A DNA stretch of 64,000 bases from Butyrivibrio sp. (GTDB lineage: Bacteria > Bacillota > Clostridia > Lachnospirales > Lachnospiraceae), in contig NZ_JAFRGN010000046.1 of the NCBI RefSeq assembly GCF_017433805.1, positions 1-64,000 of the forward strand, read 5' to 3'. Made by a program: the position numbers and the translations under genes. The notes beneath the pieces were generated by a model that saw only the letters and a program-made list of their open reading frames with translations, ran no database searches and was not told the DNA's origin. Numbering within the stretch: position 1 is the stretch's first letter; each line of letters starts with the position of its first letter. Below are positions 1 to 9,629 of the stretch, piece after piece.

Positions 1-141
1 AAATGCTCGGTACGGGTGGATAGCCAGTCCTTTCCCGATAGGATTTTCCTACTGTATATAAAGCAGCTTCCCAGTTTGCACGGCGCCCCGTGCTCGCTGG
101 GGAAAATCAACCGCTTTGCGGCTGATTTTCTCAGCTCGCAC
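1..141. other. Intergenic region with hairpin, downstream of the MBOAT gene
   Basis: No gene is visible. A strong stem-loop lies at about 109-137 (GAAAATCA..CCGC / GCGG..TGATTTTC, loop TTT). A second small palindrome (CACGG / CCGTG) lies at about 79-92. Read on the minus strand, the first hairpin is just downstream of the MBOAT stop codon and probably terminates it, although the following T-run is weak. A REP-like repeat is the alternative; copy number elsewhere in the genome cannot be judged here. Confidence 0.4.
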
Positions 142-1659
142 TCAGAACTGGAAGTAAATAAATGTACTTACATTTGAAAGTGATATAAAGGACCAGATAA
201 ACAGAACCGTAAGTCCTGCAATTGTCTTTTTATCAAAATTAGTCTCTTTTACAATCTCGGCAGTGTTCTTCCTGGTCATAACAATAGCGCTAATAACAAG
301 GAGAATCACAAAAGTCACAAGATAAACAATATTATTCATGTTGTCTCTTCCAAGCTGGGTAAAGAGCTGTCTGAAAATGTAGTTCTCAGAAATCTTGAAA
401 TTCTCTGCTGTCTTATAAAGAAATCCCGGATAAGTCCAGAAGGTAAATCTTCTGAACATCTCGAACGCATACTCAAGATTCTGTGATCCAAAGAACACAA
501 GGGAGATCACAAACATGATAAAGGTTATGGCATTTCCGATTGGTCTTGGAACTTCGATGAGAGGCTTTTCTCTCAACAGATAGCGGTTCTTTTTGGAACC
601 CACTGTCTCTTTAACACCTGTTATTCCAAGGTTATCCCATACAACCAAAAGTCCCTGCATAAGGCCCCAGCAAACATAGGTCCAGCCTGCTCCGTGCCAG
701 AGTCCGCTTAAAACAAATACTATGAGGACATTGATCATAGTACGAAGCTTGCCTTTTCTGCTGCCTCCAAGTGGAATGTAAACATATTTAATAAAAAATC
801 TTGAAAGAGTCATGTGCCAGCGCTGCCATAATTCCTTGGAAGAAGCTGCCTTATATGGTGAATTGAAGTTCATTGGAAGCTCAAAGCCAAGCATAAGGCT
901 GACGCCGTTTGCCATGTCACAATAGCCAGAGAAATCAAGGTAAATCTCAAAGGCATATGCCAGCATTACAAAAATAACGGTAAGTGTATCAAGATAGTAA
1001 GTGTAGTGGAATCCGTAGTTAACTGCCATGGCCAGGTTATCTGCCAGCAGAACCTTCTTGGATAGACCAATGATAAAAGACATAAGGCCTCTTGCCATTT
1101 TGTCAGCGTCGTATCTACGAAGGCTTGTATCATCAAACTGGTCTATCATTTCCTTATGAAATGCTATAGGTCCCTGAATCAGTTTCGGGAAATAGAAGGA
1201 ATACATAAGGTACCTTAAAAGGCTGTAATTCTCTGTCTTCCCATTTGCTCTGTCCACAATAAAAGAAATCTGACCAAAGGTAAAAAAGCTGATTCCTATA
1301 GGCATGATTATCTCTTTAATCGTAATGGTAGCTCCAGTAAGAGCACTTACATTGTCCAGGAAAAATCCAAGATATTTGAAATAGAATAAAAGACCAAGGT
1401 TAAACAGCACTCCGATAACCTTGACTATATTTGCACTTTTTTTATTTATATCTATAACAGCGCTGAGCAGATAGTTGCACATAGCACTTGCTCCCAGCAC
1501 CAACATAAATTCCATACCGAAGGTCTGGTAGAAATACAGTGACATAAAAAGCAGAAACAAATCTGCCCATCTGTACTTCTCGTATTTATTTAAAACGTTC
1601 CAGCCAAATAGCAAAATAGGCAGGAATATCAGTATAAACGTAAACGAATTAAAACCCAT
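142..1659 (-). CDS. MBOAT family membrane-bound O-acyltransferase (AlgI/DltB-like)
   Basis: A polytopic membrane protein of about 505 residues. It has many hydrophobic segments and the MBOAT signature around the invariant histidine (LSGLWHGAGWTYVCWG). Members of this family (AlgI, DltB, PatA) transfer acyl groups, usually acetyl or D-alanyl, across the membrane to cell-surface polymers. The start at 1659 has GGAGA five bases upstream; an in-frame ATG 12 bases further up has no ribosome binding site. No partner SGNH/AlgJ-type gene lies within the window, but one could lie beyond its left edge. An exopolysaccharide or cell-wall acetylation role is inferred from the family; the acceptor is unknown. 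Confidence 0.88.
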   Translation of the reverse strand: MGFNSFTFILIFLPILLFGWNVLNKYEKYRWADLFLLFMSLYFYQTFGMEFMLVLGASAMCNYLLSAVIDINKKSANIVKVIGVLFNLGLLFYFKYLGFFLDNVSALTGATITIKEIIMPIGISFFTFGQISFIVDRANGKTENYSLLRYLMYSFYFPKLIQGPIAFHKEMIDQFDDTSLRRYDADKMARGLMSFIIGLSKKVLLADNLAMAVNYGFHYTYYLDTLTVIFVMLAYAFEIYLDFSGYCDMANGVSLMLGFELPMNFNSPYKAASSKELWQRWHMTLSRFFIKYVYIPLGGSRKGKLRTMINVLIVFVLSGLWHGAGWTYVCWGLMQGLLVVWDNLGITGVKETVGSKKNRYLLREKPLIEVPRPIGNAITFIMFVISLVFFGSQNLEYAFEMFRRFTFWTYPGFLYKTAENFKISENYIFRQLFTQLGRDNMNNIVYLVTFVILLVISAIVMTRKNTAEIVKETNFDKKTIAGLTVLFIWSFISLSNVSTFIYFQF

Positions 1660-1726
1660 AAATATCTCCATCTAATAAACATCATGAAGAGTATACCAAA
1701 TAAGGTGTTTAGTGTAAAACAAAGAG

Positions 1727-1751
1727 AGAGGCAAGATTTTGCCTCTCTCCT
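1727..1751 (-). terminator. Terminator of the xylanase gene
   Basis: GAGAGGCAA / TTGCCTCTC hairpin just after the xylanase stop on the minus strand, followed there by TCTTTGTTTT. The hairpin and position are clear; the T-run is imperfect. Confidence 0.6.
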
Positions 1752-1778
1752 GAATAAATCTGTATTACATATTTGCGA

Positions 1779-4700
1779 TTAGAAGAATATTCCCTTTTCT
1801 GTCTTAACAAGATGACCGAACTCATCGAAAGTATATCTGATTACGCCATATCTTACGATCACTTCGCTCTTAGCAAGTGTTCCGTCTTCCTTAGCAAAGT
1901 ACTTGTATTCTCCTTCTGTAAAGAGCTCATTCTTAGCAAGTTTTCCATTGCCTTTACCATAGTAATCCTTGTCTTCGAATGTTACGAAACCAGTCTTAGC
2001 CATGCCGTCTTCGCCAAAGATGTACTCATTGTGGTACTTCTCTACCTTAGCATTTTTATAGATAACGCCATCGCTTCCTGAGCAGAATACTCTGCCATCA
2101 TCAGCTGTGATAAGTCCATTCTTTGAAACCTTACCATCAGCTTTGCAGTAGTAGAGGTTACCATCAAGCTCTGTAAATCCAACCACCATAGCTCCATCTG
2201 CATCAAAGATATAATCTGCACCATATCTTGTGATCTTCTCGTTTGCAGCAAGCTTACCATCTGCCTTAGCAAAATACTTCTTATCTTCGAATGTAAACAT
2301 AGCGTTCTTCTTCATTACGCCACTGCTAAGATCAAAGAAATACATCTCACCGTCAATAGTCTGCATTCCTGTAAGATTTGTGCCATTAGCATCAACATAG
2401 TATGTCTTACCATACTTAGTTACAAGTGTTCCCTCTGGCTCTACAGGAGTCTCTGGATCTGGCTCACCTGGAGTAGGAACATTTGATCCATCTGTAAGGA
2501 TGATTGTTCCAAATACCTCTGTTGATGACCAGCCGTTACCTGTGTTGTCAGCCCAGCTAAGTGTTCCAGCTCTCTTGCCTGACTCGTCAGCGTCATTAAC
2601 CTGAAGCTCAAGACCTACTAAAGCGCCCACTGCAGGAGTAATGTCTGTCCACTTAATAGCTGCTTCTACAACGTATCCTTCTTCTGTAACAGTTACTTCT
2701 GTATTGAAGTTTTCTTCAACGCACTTTGTTCCATTGAAGCTATGCTCGTTTACATAGTTAACTCTGTACTGCTTATCGTCGTCCTGATAAGCACCTGTCT
2801 TAGCATTGTTCTCATCTACGAAGATCTCTATTGAATCCTGCTGCCATGCATCTCCAGAATCCTTATTAAGAACTGAATCCTTAACATCTGCAAGAATATA
2901 GAGATTCTCTTCATCCCAAAGAACCTTAGCTGTAGCTGATGCCTTAGCTCCAATGTTGATCAGAAGAGGCATCTCATTAGCTGTTGCCCATACAGCATCA
3001 GATGCATCACCATCAACTGCAGGTGTGCCCTTCTTAACTGCAAGAAGTGGCTTAACTACTGTCTCAGCATAGTACTTGCTGCTCTCTGCCTGCTTGAAGG
3101 TTGTATCAGCAAATGCGATTGTTTCATCTAAATCCTGATTATAAACAACAACATCAAACTTAACCTTATTAGCCTGAAGTACATCGTTATCGACTGCTAC
3201 ACTAACAGTAACATCATAACCTGCTTCTGTCTGCTCAATACGAACTTCGGGGGAGTCAACCTGAGATCTGTTTATATGCTCAAGGTAGATACCGTTTCCT
3301 GCATCTACGTAAACATTCACCTCATCCATCTTGAAGTTTACAGGATCATTTACAGAAATCTTGAGATCAAGGAATCCTTCTCTCCACATAGGTACAACTG
3401 TAGCAGTTGTATTTGTTCCAAATGTATAAGCCTGTCCACCTGAGAAGTCACCAGTTGCATTCTGAACAAGTGTTACGCTCTTAAGTTCTGGCTCAAGCTC
3501 ACCTGCATTTACAAGTGTCCAGAAGCAATCCTTAGCCTTGTAGTAATCATCAAAGAGAAGTGGATACTGTCTGGAGCTTCCGTTTGAACCGCCACCGTTG
3601 TTGTTTGCTGTCTGAAGCCATGAGTGCTTATCTGTTACTCCCCAGATTGTCATACCGGTGAAGTTAACGCCCTCATTTCTAAGTCTTCTGATTGTGTCAT
3701 ATACTGCTTTATATCTCTCTGAGAGTCTCTCATCCTTAGCACTTGTAGCGCCCTTGAAGTCAAGCTCTGTAACCTGAACCTGGTCAACGATCTCAGCATA
3801 AGCCTTAGCTGCTGTCTTGAACTGATCCATTGTTGGTGAATTGTTGGCGATCTGGTAATGACCCTGCATTCCCATACCATCAATTCTTGCGCCAGGTGTT
3901 GCCTTAACGTCATTAAGAAGCTGGCAGATACCCTTCATCTTAGTTGTGCCAGTCTCATTGTAATCGTTGTAGAAAAGAGCTATATTAGCTGGCATGTATC
4001 TGTTAGCATATACGAATGCGTTTGTGATGAATTCCTGTGAATTGTAAACTCTCCACCAAGCTGAATTCTCGCTTCCGCTTCTGTATGTGCCTGTAGAATC
4101 ACTAACTGCCTCGTTAACAACATCCCATCCATAGAAGAGGCTTGCATATTTGCTGCCTGGAGCAGTGAAGTGCTGAGCAACTTCTCTGATGTAGATCTCA
4201 AGACGCTTGTTCATAACGTCTGGAGTTACATATGGCTTAGATGTGTCATAGTCCTCATGGAAGAAGAACTCTGGAGTCTGTGAATGCCAAACAAGAACGT
4301 GGCCTCTTAATCTGATCTGCTTGTCAGGATGATTCTCGTTCCAATCAACAAAAAGATCAAGACGGCTCTCAGGTGTTGTGAAGCTAAGCTCTGGGAATGG
4401 AACATCTTCACCATTAAGCTCGTAAGTAATGATAGGCGCTGAGCTCTTGAGCATTGCATCTGGCTTAAGCTCGTTACCAAGAGTTACACCATTGAAGTGC
4501 TTGAATACAAGCTCCATATCAAGCTCATCAGCGAACTCATCATAACTTGCTGCTGTACCAATGATGAAATCATCACCCATAAGAGCTGCTACAGGGTCAC
4601 GAAGGTCAACGATGTCATACTCAACACCCTTCTGAGGTCTCTCACTCTCTGGTGTTACATCTATAACAACTTCTACCTTCTCAACTGTAACTTCAAATGG

Positions 4701-5726
4701 ATATGTCTGGTTGTTCATTGCCATGATAGCAATAGCATCAACATCAGAAGTTACGCTAGGGCTTGTTGTGTAGCTGGATGCGCCGCTCTTACCATAATCA
4801 GCCTTGAGCTCATTGCCATTACCATAGGTCTTGATACAGATAGCCTGGCTATTTGCCTCAGCAAATGTAACCTTTACAGCCTTAACATCTTCGCCAGGGA
4901 TTGTCTTGCCAAGAGAAACTCTGTACTCGCGCCACTCCTGATCAAACTTAAGTTTTCTGCCTTCAACCGCTGTACCATTCCAAGCCTCTGTAAACTTAAG
5001 AGCATCGCCCTCAAGTACAAGAGTCTCTTCATTTTTCTCTTCTGCTGGTGCCTGAGCATCAACTACAACATCCTTGATTGTAATATGATATGGATAATTC
5101 TCAGCACCCTCCAGCATTGACATAACGCCGATATACCTTAATGTTCCATCATAAGTAGGAGCAATAATATATTTGCTGCTGCCATTGTTGGAATAATTAG
5201 GCTGCACCTCATTAAATCCATCATCATAGAACTTAATACATACGTTACCTTCCTGGTCAGCAACCTTAATAGTAACGCTCTTTACATTAGCTGTATCATA
5301 AACCTGTCCAAGATCATAACAGAATTCCTGATACTGTTTTTCAAACTCAAGCTTGTTAGAGACCTTGTTGCCCTGTGACCATCTGTCAAAGAATACAAGG
5401 CCGTTAACTTCCTCTTCTACTGGAGTAGTTGTATCTCCTGTTGAAGCCTCGTCTGAAGCTTCTTCTGAAGACTCATCCTTAACCTCTTCCTTTGGTTCGT
5501 CTACTACGCCCTCTACAACTTCTGCTGAACTTCCTTCAGCTGCTGCGTCTACTACAACTTCTTCATCCTTGCTTGCCTCTGCAGTAGCTTCATCTGTCTC
5601 AACTACAAGAGAGCTCTCTGCGCCTGCTTCTGCAGCGTAGACCTGTGTTACACCGGTACCAACGCTAGTTACGGTCAGAAGTCCTGCCATAACAATCGAT
5701 GATAACCCCAACCATCTTTTGTGCAT
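1779..5726 (-). CDS. Secreted multimodular GH10 endo-1,4-beta-xylanase with CBM9-like module and cell-wall-binding repeats
   Basis: About 1315 residues from the chosen start, which has AGGAGG 12 bases upstream; a longer reading adds 19 residues without support. Order: signal peptide (1-31, ends VYAA); acidic Glu/Ala/Thr linker to about 107; two related modules (about 108-225 and 236-360) sharing an F-x-W-x-G / ICIK / SGxSxY pattern; GH10 catalytic domain (about 370-760); linker; CBM9-like module (about 880-1085); then about ten short aromatic repeats (KYFAKADGKLA type) resembling choline-binding or glucan-binding repeats. The acid/base is probably E539 in WDVVNEAVSD and the nucleophile E654 in VTELDF. 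The enzyme should cleave xylan backbones outside the cell while the C-terminal repeats hold it to the wall. It stands alone with its own promoter. The GH10 call is firm; the family of the N-terminal tandem modules is not assigned. Confidence 0.93.
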   Translation of the reverse strand: MHKRWLGLSSIVMAGLLTVTSVGTGVTQVYAAEAGAESSLVVETDEATAEASKDEEVVVDAAAEGSSAEVVEGVVDEPKEEVKDESSEEASDEASTGDTTTPVEEEVNGLVFFDRWSQGNKVSNKLEFEKQYQEFCYDLGQVYDTANVKSVTIKVADQEGNVCIKFYDDGFNEVQPNYSNNGSSKYIIAPTYDGTLRYIGVMSMLEGAENYPYHITIKDVVVDAQAPAEEKNEETLVLEGDALKFTEAWNGTAVEGRKLKFDQEWREYRVSLGKTIPGEDVKAVKVTFAEANSQAICIKTYGNGNELKADYGKSGASSYTTSPSVTSDVDAIAIMAMNNQTYPFEVTVEKVEVVIDVTPESERPQKGVEYDIVDLRDPVAALMGDDFIIGTAASYDEFADELDMELVFKHFNGVTLGNELKPDAMLKSSAPIITYELNGEDVPFPELSFTTPESRLDLFVDWNENHPDKQIRLRGHVLVWHSQTPEFFFHEDYDTSKPYVTPDVMNKRLEIYIREVAQHFTAPGSKYASLFYGWDVVNEAVSDSTGTYRSGSENSAWWRVYNSQEFITNAFVYANRYMPANIALFYNDYNETGTTKMKGICQLLNDVKATPGARIDGMGMQGHYQIANNSPTMDQFKTAAKAYAEIVDQVQVTELDFKGATSAKDERLSERYKAVYDTIRRLRNEGVNFTGMTIWGVTDKHSWLQTANNNGGGSNGSSRQYPLLFDDYYKAKDCFWTLVNAGELEPELKSVTLVQNATGDFSGGQAYTFGTNTTATVVPMWREGFLDLKISVNDPVNFKMDEVNVYVDAGNGIYLEHINRSQVDSPEVRIEQTEAGYDVTVSVAVDNDVLQANKVKFDVVVYNQDLDETIAFADTTFKQAESSKYYAETVVKPLLAVKKGTPAVDGDASDAVWATANEMPLLINIGAKASATAKVLWDEENLYILADVKDSVLNKDSGDAWQQDSIEIFVDENNAKTGAYQDDDKQYRVNYVNEHSFNGTKCVEENFNTEVTVTEEGYVVEAAIKWTDITPAVGALVGLELQVNDADESGKRAGTLSWADNTGNGWSSTEVFGTIILTDGSNVPTPGEPDPETPVEPEGTLVTKYGKTYYVDANGTNLTGMQTIDGEMYFFDLSSGVMKKNAMFTFEDKKYFAKADGKLAANEKITRYGADYIFDADGAMVVGFTELDGNLYYCKADGKVSKNGLITADDGRVFCSGSDGVIYKNAKVEKYHNEYIFGEDGMAKTGFVTFEDKDYYGKGNGKLAKNELFTEGEYKYFAKEDGTLAKSEVIVRYGVIRYTFDEFGHLVKTEKGIFF

Positions 5727-5802
5727 ACCTTTGCTTTTCCTCCTGTCTAAATAATTATTTTTGTGCAAATCCCCAAAGCACAATGTCGCTAATTATGATT
5801 AT

Positions 5803-5831
5803 TTAGTATTTTCGCACAGTATGCCTATCAA
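5803..5831 (-). promoter_or_regulatory. Sigma-A-type promoter of the xylanase gene
   Basis: Read on the minus strand: TTGATA, 17-base spacer, TACTAA, about 75 bases before the start codon. Nothing else in the 157-base gap to the CapA-like gene is recognisable; it is AT-rich. Confidence 0.6.
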
Positions 5832-5883
5832 AAAATGCTAACCACTTGCTAGATTTTGCAATTTTTTATAATATTTTTATATT

Positions 5884-7362
5884 TTATTTAGAATTATTAT
5901 CAGCCATCCAATAGGAGTCAATTTTCTTGATTTCAAAGCTCACTATTCCTGCACCATCAAAAGTATGTGAAGCCGTTAAAATTGCCTCTCCGCCAGTCTT
6001 AGTATTCTCATCCTTTCCCTGATCGGCTCTGAAATTCCCAAGTGAATAGTACACCACTGTTTTTCCGCCATCTGGCCTATCTAACTCTTCCACTTCCTGC
6101 ATTACATGAGGATGACTTCCTATAATGGCATCTGCTCCGCCCTTTGCAAAAAGAGCTGCCATCTTCATTTGCTCATTGCTTGCATTTAATTCGTACTCTT
6201 CTCCCCAGTGAACAAATACGATTATAATATCCACTTCTTCCCTGGCTTTCTGTAAATCCTCCAGCAGTTCTTTTTCCTGCTCCTCATTTCTAGGAAGATA
6301 ATGAACAGCATTTGGATACCTATCAGATATATCACCTGCATTTGTGCCATAGGTGTATGCAAACAGAGCAAAAGAGATACCGTTTCTTTTGATAACTTCA
6401 TAAGGCCTTTTCTCAGTATCTGCCCTGTCCTGAATTCCAAGACACTTTATTCCCTTAGCTTCATAGAACCTTCTGGTATATTCAAGTGCATCAATTCCCT
6501 TATCCAGCACATGATTATTTGCACAAACAGCTATATCAAAGCCAGCATCTGCTATAGCTTCGCCCACAGCAACAGGTGAGCCAAAGGAAGGATACCCCGA
6601 TACCATACTCTCTTTATCAACCAACACTGTCTCTGCATTTAGCGCAGCTATATCAGCGCTTCTGATATCATCAAGAAATGGCTCATACAGGAAATCATAA
6701 TTTCTTCCATGTTCTTTATTAGCCGCATCTATGATTGCATCGTGAATCAGATTATCTCCAAAAGCTACAATCTTTACTTTGTTTTCAATATTTTTAAGGC
6801 CAAAGCTCTCCCATTGCCACAAAGTGCAGTCGCCATCTATATCTTCAAACATGACAATCTGCGGCTTCTTATCCATCAGCTTCATGCGATTTATAAGTAT
6901 TCCCGTCTCCGAGGCAAACCACTTTTGCGAGACTTCGCCATCTTCACTTACACCATATATAAAGACATGTTGGGAATAATTCTTTTCATCAGACGTTACC
7001 CAGAAGGGCCTGTGTTTACCATAAAGTCCTCTCTTCCAGACAACTGCGATGATATCCTGTAGCCCATCACCGTCCACGTCTGTAGCTATGGCATCCTGAA
7101 CCTTAATATCTATATTAGTTTCAAAGAGTATTTCGCCACACTCATCACTAACTGAAAACTTTTTACCGCCAACTGTTAATCTTAATATTTCGTTGCCTTT
7201 TTTCCCATGCTCAAAGGATACTTCCCTCTCTGTCCAGTCAACCCAACTCGGGATGTAATTTCTTTTACCAATAAATATAGCAACACAAAAAGCTACCACT
7301 ATCCCTAAGGATAGCAGTAGCCATTTAGTTATCTTGTTTTTGTCAGGAATGCATTTTACCAT
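5884..7362 (-). CDS. CapA-like (PGA_cap) metallophosphoesterase-fold protein, membrane anchored
   Basis: 492 residues. A basic N-terminus and one membrane segment (about 13-32) suggest an extracytoplasmic protein. Residues about 40-190 hold a small beta-rich region with a DVDGDGLQD calcium-type loop (FG-GAP/VCBS-like). Residues about 195-490 carry CapA/PgsA family motifs: VAFGDNLIHD, ANNHVLDKG, FVHWGEEY and GSHPHVMQ, whose Asp/Asn/His residues are predicted metal ligands. CapA homologues take part in poly-gamma-glutamate or capsule export, but many stand-alone members have no proven reaction and no capB or capC is adjacent. It overlaps the preceding lipoprotein gene by 7 bases, so the two are translationally coupled. 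Confidence 0.85.
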   Translation of the reverse strand: MVKCIPDKNKITKWLLLSLGIVVAFCVAIFIGKRNYIPSWVDWTEREVSFEHGKKGNEILRLTVGGKKFSVSDECGEILFETNIDIKVQDAIATDVDGDGLQDIIAVVWKRGLYGKHRPFWVTSDEKNYSQHVFIYGVSEDGEVSQKWFASETGILINRMKLMDKKPQIVMFEDIDGDCTLWQWESFGLKNIENKVKIVAFGDNLIHDAIIDAANKEHGRNYDFLYEPFLDDIRSADIAALNAETVLVDKESMVSGYPSFGSPVAVGEAIADAGFDIAVCANNHVLDKGIDALEYTRRFYEAKGIKCLGIQDRADTEKRPYEVIKRNGISFALFAYTYGTNAGDISDRYPNAVHYLPRNEEQEKELLEDLQKAREEVDIIIVFVHWGEEYELNASNEQMKMAALFAKGGADAIIGSHPHVMQEVEELDRPDGGKTVVYYSLGNFRADQGKDENTKTGGEAILTASHTFDGAGIVSFEIKKIDSYWMADNNSK

Positions 7363-9608
7363 CTTTCAGTTCTGTAACTCTTTGTCCAGTCTGCTCTATC
7401 GATATTATTCTCAACTGCAACCCAGTTCCAGTCGTCGTCAAGATACCCGCCGCTTAACATTGTTCTCCACTGGGTATCTGTAAGTCTGTCATTCATATTC
7501 TGCTCGAACTGATAGAAGCTGTAAACACCACCATGTGCAATGTGAAGCTCACCATCTATAGGGAAAACAACATATATTCCATCAACATGTCCTGTTGCAA
7601 TCTCGAGCACAGTACCATTTGGATCTGTAGCAATATCTACCACAACTGATCCTGGTGCCTGGTCACTGCTGACTGGGCTCTCGCCGTTTTCTTCCTTGTT
7701 TGCTTCTCTCCAGAAATGCTCTATATATCCGCCATAGCTTCTGATGAACTCATAGTCATCATCGCTTAAGTCCTCATATCTTAGCTCTTTTTCTGATATT
7801 GCCAAAAGAGTTCCAGCTATCTCAGATAGTCTGTCGAGGTCTTCCTTGGATGAAGCGCTGAGCATTCCGTATCCCTCAAGTCCCTCTTTGGTCTTCTCTG
7901 AAAGGAACTTAAATCTACTGTAAACTACAGGCTGAGGATCAACGTAACCTCTGTCATCCAAATCTTCCTCTCCACCTCCCATCTCTGCCATGTTCTGCTT
8001 GGCGTAAAGAACAGTGTCGTGCTTAAGCTCTGTGTAGGAGCCGGCAAAAGTCTCAAGGTTCTTCTTGGTCCACTCACTATTCTGCATGTATGAAGGATAA
8101 CCTTCGCCCTTTTCCTCAAGAAGTGGTCTTAAGGTATTGAGCCATCCAGCATAAAGGCTGGCATTCCAGAACTGAGGATCATCATTATTAAAGCGCTGTG
8201 ACACAATTGTCATATTATCAGTATAGTTCTTATAGTCTGTAGCGCCCTTTTCTTCTAATATCTTCATGGCTGCTTCTGAGCCAAGAGCTGCTGGTGTATC
8301 CAGCGCATCTGGAAGATATCTGAACTCGCCCTTTGAATTTTCTTTTACCGAACTATAGATGAGTCTCTGCATAATAGCAGCATCAATAGTAAATCTCTGT
8401 CCCATGAATCTGTAGGATGGAATGATTGGATTATCTCCGTCTTCTACAGGGATTGAATTGATCTCAGGCATCTTGAGGTCTTTAACCTTCTCAAGTACTG
8501 CCTTGAAGGAAGCCTCGTCAGAAGTAAGTGTCTGAGTATCTGGCAGCTGGCCATAGACATCTGAGATAATCTCACTAAGCTCGATATAGCCAGGGTCATC
8601 TGATGATCCAGCAAAAAAGCTGGTGATTTTATAGATACTGTTCCATTTATCCTGAACCGGAGAAATGGCGCTTGTCTGAAGAATAGCACTTTTAACCATT
8701 TCTTCATTTTCAAGCTCAAAGGCTATTCTACCATACCACATCATAGCTCTGAAATATCTCTCAAGCTTCTCGTCGCCTTCGTAGTAGCCTCTTACTTTGT
8801 ACTGAGAATAGTCTTCTCTTTTGTCTGTAACAACGCAAAAATCAATACCTTCTGCAGCCTTGATCTTCTGCATTTCATTATCAACAGCCGCTGTAACATC
8901 ACTGCTTATATCCGGAAGTGCTACGCTGTCATCAAGGAGCTTACTTCCAATATAGAAAAAGATGAGATTATCAAGCGCTGCCTTCTCCCACTGCGAGCCT
9001 TTGAGCTCCTCGTACTGTGTCTTGGAGGTCTCATACATAGTAAGGCTAAGGCTCTTAAGTTCCTCAGAAAGATAGTCTTTTTCTGAATTCTTCATCAAAT
9101 ATGCAAAATACAGATGGTATGTGTGCATCAGAGAATCAACAGTAATGAAGTTAGGAACCATTCCATATCTGTTCCCTTCATATACGTCAAAAAACTCATC
9201 TCCAGCAGAGCCTGTGATAACAAAACCGTTTTTGGATAGAAGTTCAATACGCTCCTTGGGTTTGTTATACTCATCTTCATGCTCCATATTGAACGTATAA
9301 TCCAAAGATGGATGGATCACAACATTAGATAAATCCGGCTCCACAGTATAGCTTGGAATTGATGGAACAAGATTTGGATCATAATAGATGATCTCCTCAT
9401 CTCCAAGGATAGAAGCCTTAGAAGATAATGGAACCACCTGAGTTTCAGCACTTTCTTTTTCTGACACATCTGTCTTTTCTTCACTAGTTACAGTCTGTGA
9501 TGCATCGTTTGTAGCATTCTGTGGCTGCTCAGTACTCACAGATCCTGCTTTTCCACAAGCTGTGAGCATAGCCAGTGACAAGACTATTACCAACACTTTC
9601 TTTTTCAT
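7356..9608 (-). CDS. DUF3160 family lipoprotein
   Basis: 750 residues. The N-terminus is a lipoprotein signal (MKKKVLVIVLSLAMLTAC) with lipobox LTAC, so the mature protein should be lipidated at Cys18 and sit outside the membrane. A Ser/Thr/Glu-rich linker follows (about 20-65), then one long mostly helical domain with the pattern I associate with DUF3160 (GFVITGS..EFFDVYEGN, VDSLMHTYHLYFAYL, RFMGQRFTID). No enzymatic motif is recognised and the function is unknown. The ribosome binding site GAGGAGG is clear. It lies 21 bases after surE and overlaps the CapA-like gene, so the three look like one operon; the last two products probably act together at the cell surface. Confidence 0.82.
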   Translation of the reverse strand: MKKKVLVIVLSLAMLTACGKAGSVSTEQPQNATNDASQTVTSEEKTDVSEKESAETQVVPLSSKASILGDEEIIYYDPNLVPSIPSYTVEPDLSNVVIHPSLDYTFNMEHEDEYNKPKERIELLSKNGFVITGSAGDEFFDVYEGNRYGMVPNFITVDSLMHTYHLYFAYLMKNSEKDYLSEELKSLSLTMYETSKTQYEELKGSQWEKAALDNLIFFYIGSKLLDDSVALPDISSDVTAAVDNEMQKIKAAEGIDFCVVTDKREDYSQYKVRGYYEGDEKLERYFRAMMWYGRIAFELENEEMVKSAILQTSAISPVQDKWNSIYKITSFFAGSSDDPGYIELSEIISDVYGQLPDTQTLTSDEASFKAVLEKVKDLKMPEINSIPVEDGDNPIIPSYRFMGQRFTIDAAIMQRLIYSSVKENSKGEFRYLPDALDTPAALGSEAAMKILEEKGATDYKNYTDNMTIVSQRFNNDDPQFWNASLYAGWLNTLRPLLEEKGEGYPSYMQNSEWTKKNLETFAGSYTELKHDTVLYAKQNMAEMGGGEEDLDDRGYVDPQPVVYSRFKFLSEKTKEGLEGYGMLSASSKEDLDRLSEIAGTLLAISEKELRYEDLSDDDYEFIRSYGGYIEHFWREANKEENGESPVSSDQAPGSVVVDIATDPNGTVLEIATGHVDGIYVVFPIDGELHIAHGGVYSFYQFEQNMNDRLTDTQWRTMLSGGYLDDDWNWVAVENNIDRADWTKSYRTERW

Positions 9609-9629
9609 AACATCCTCCTCATATTGTTA

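Noticed and set aside
1800-2450. CRISPR or other DNA repeat array at the xylanase 3' end
   Set aside because: The periodicity is at protein level (cell-wall-binding repeats); nucleotide copies are diverged. No CRISPR array was seen anywhere in the window.
4497-5120. 207-codon open frame on the plus strand inside the xylanase gene
   Set aside because: It is antisense to a gene with intact domains, has no ribosome binding site, and its Cys/Ile/Leu-rich product is the usual mirror of Asp/Glu/Lys-rich coding sequence.
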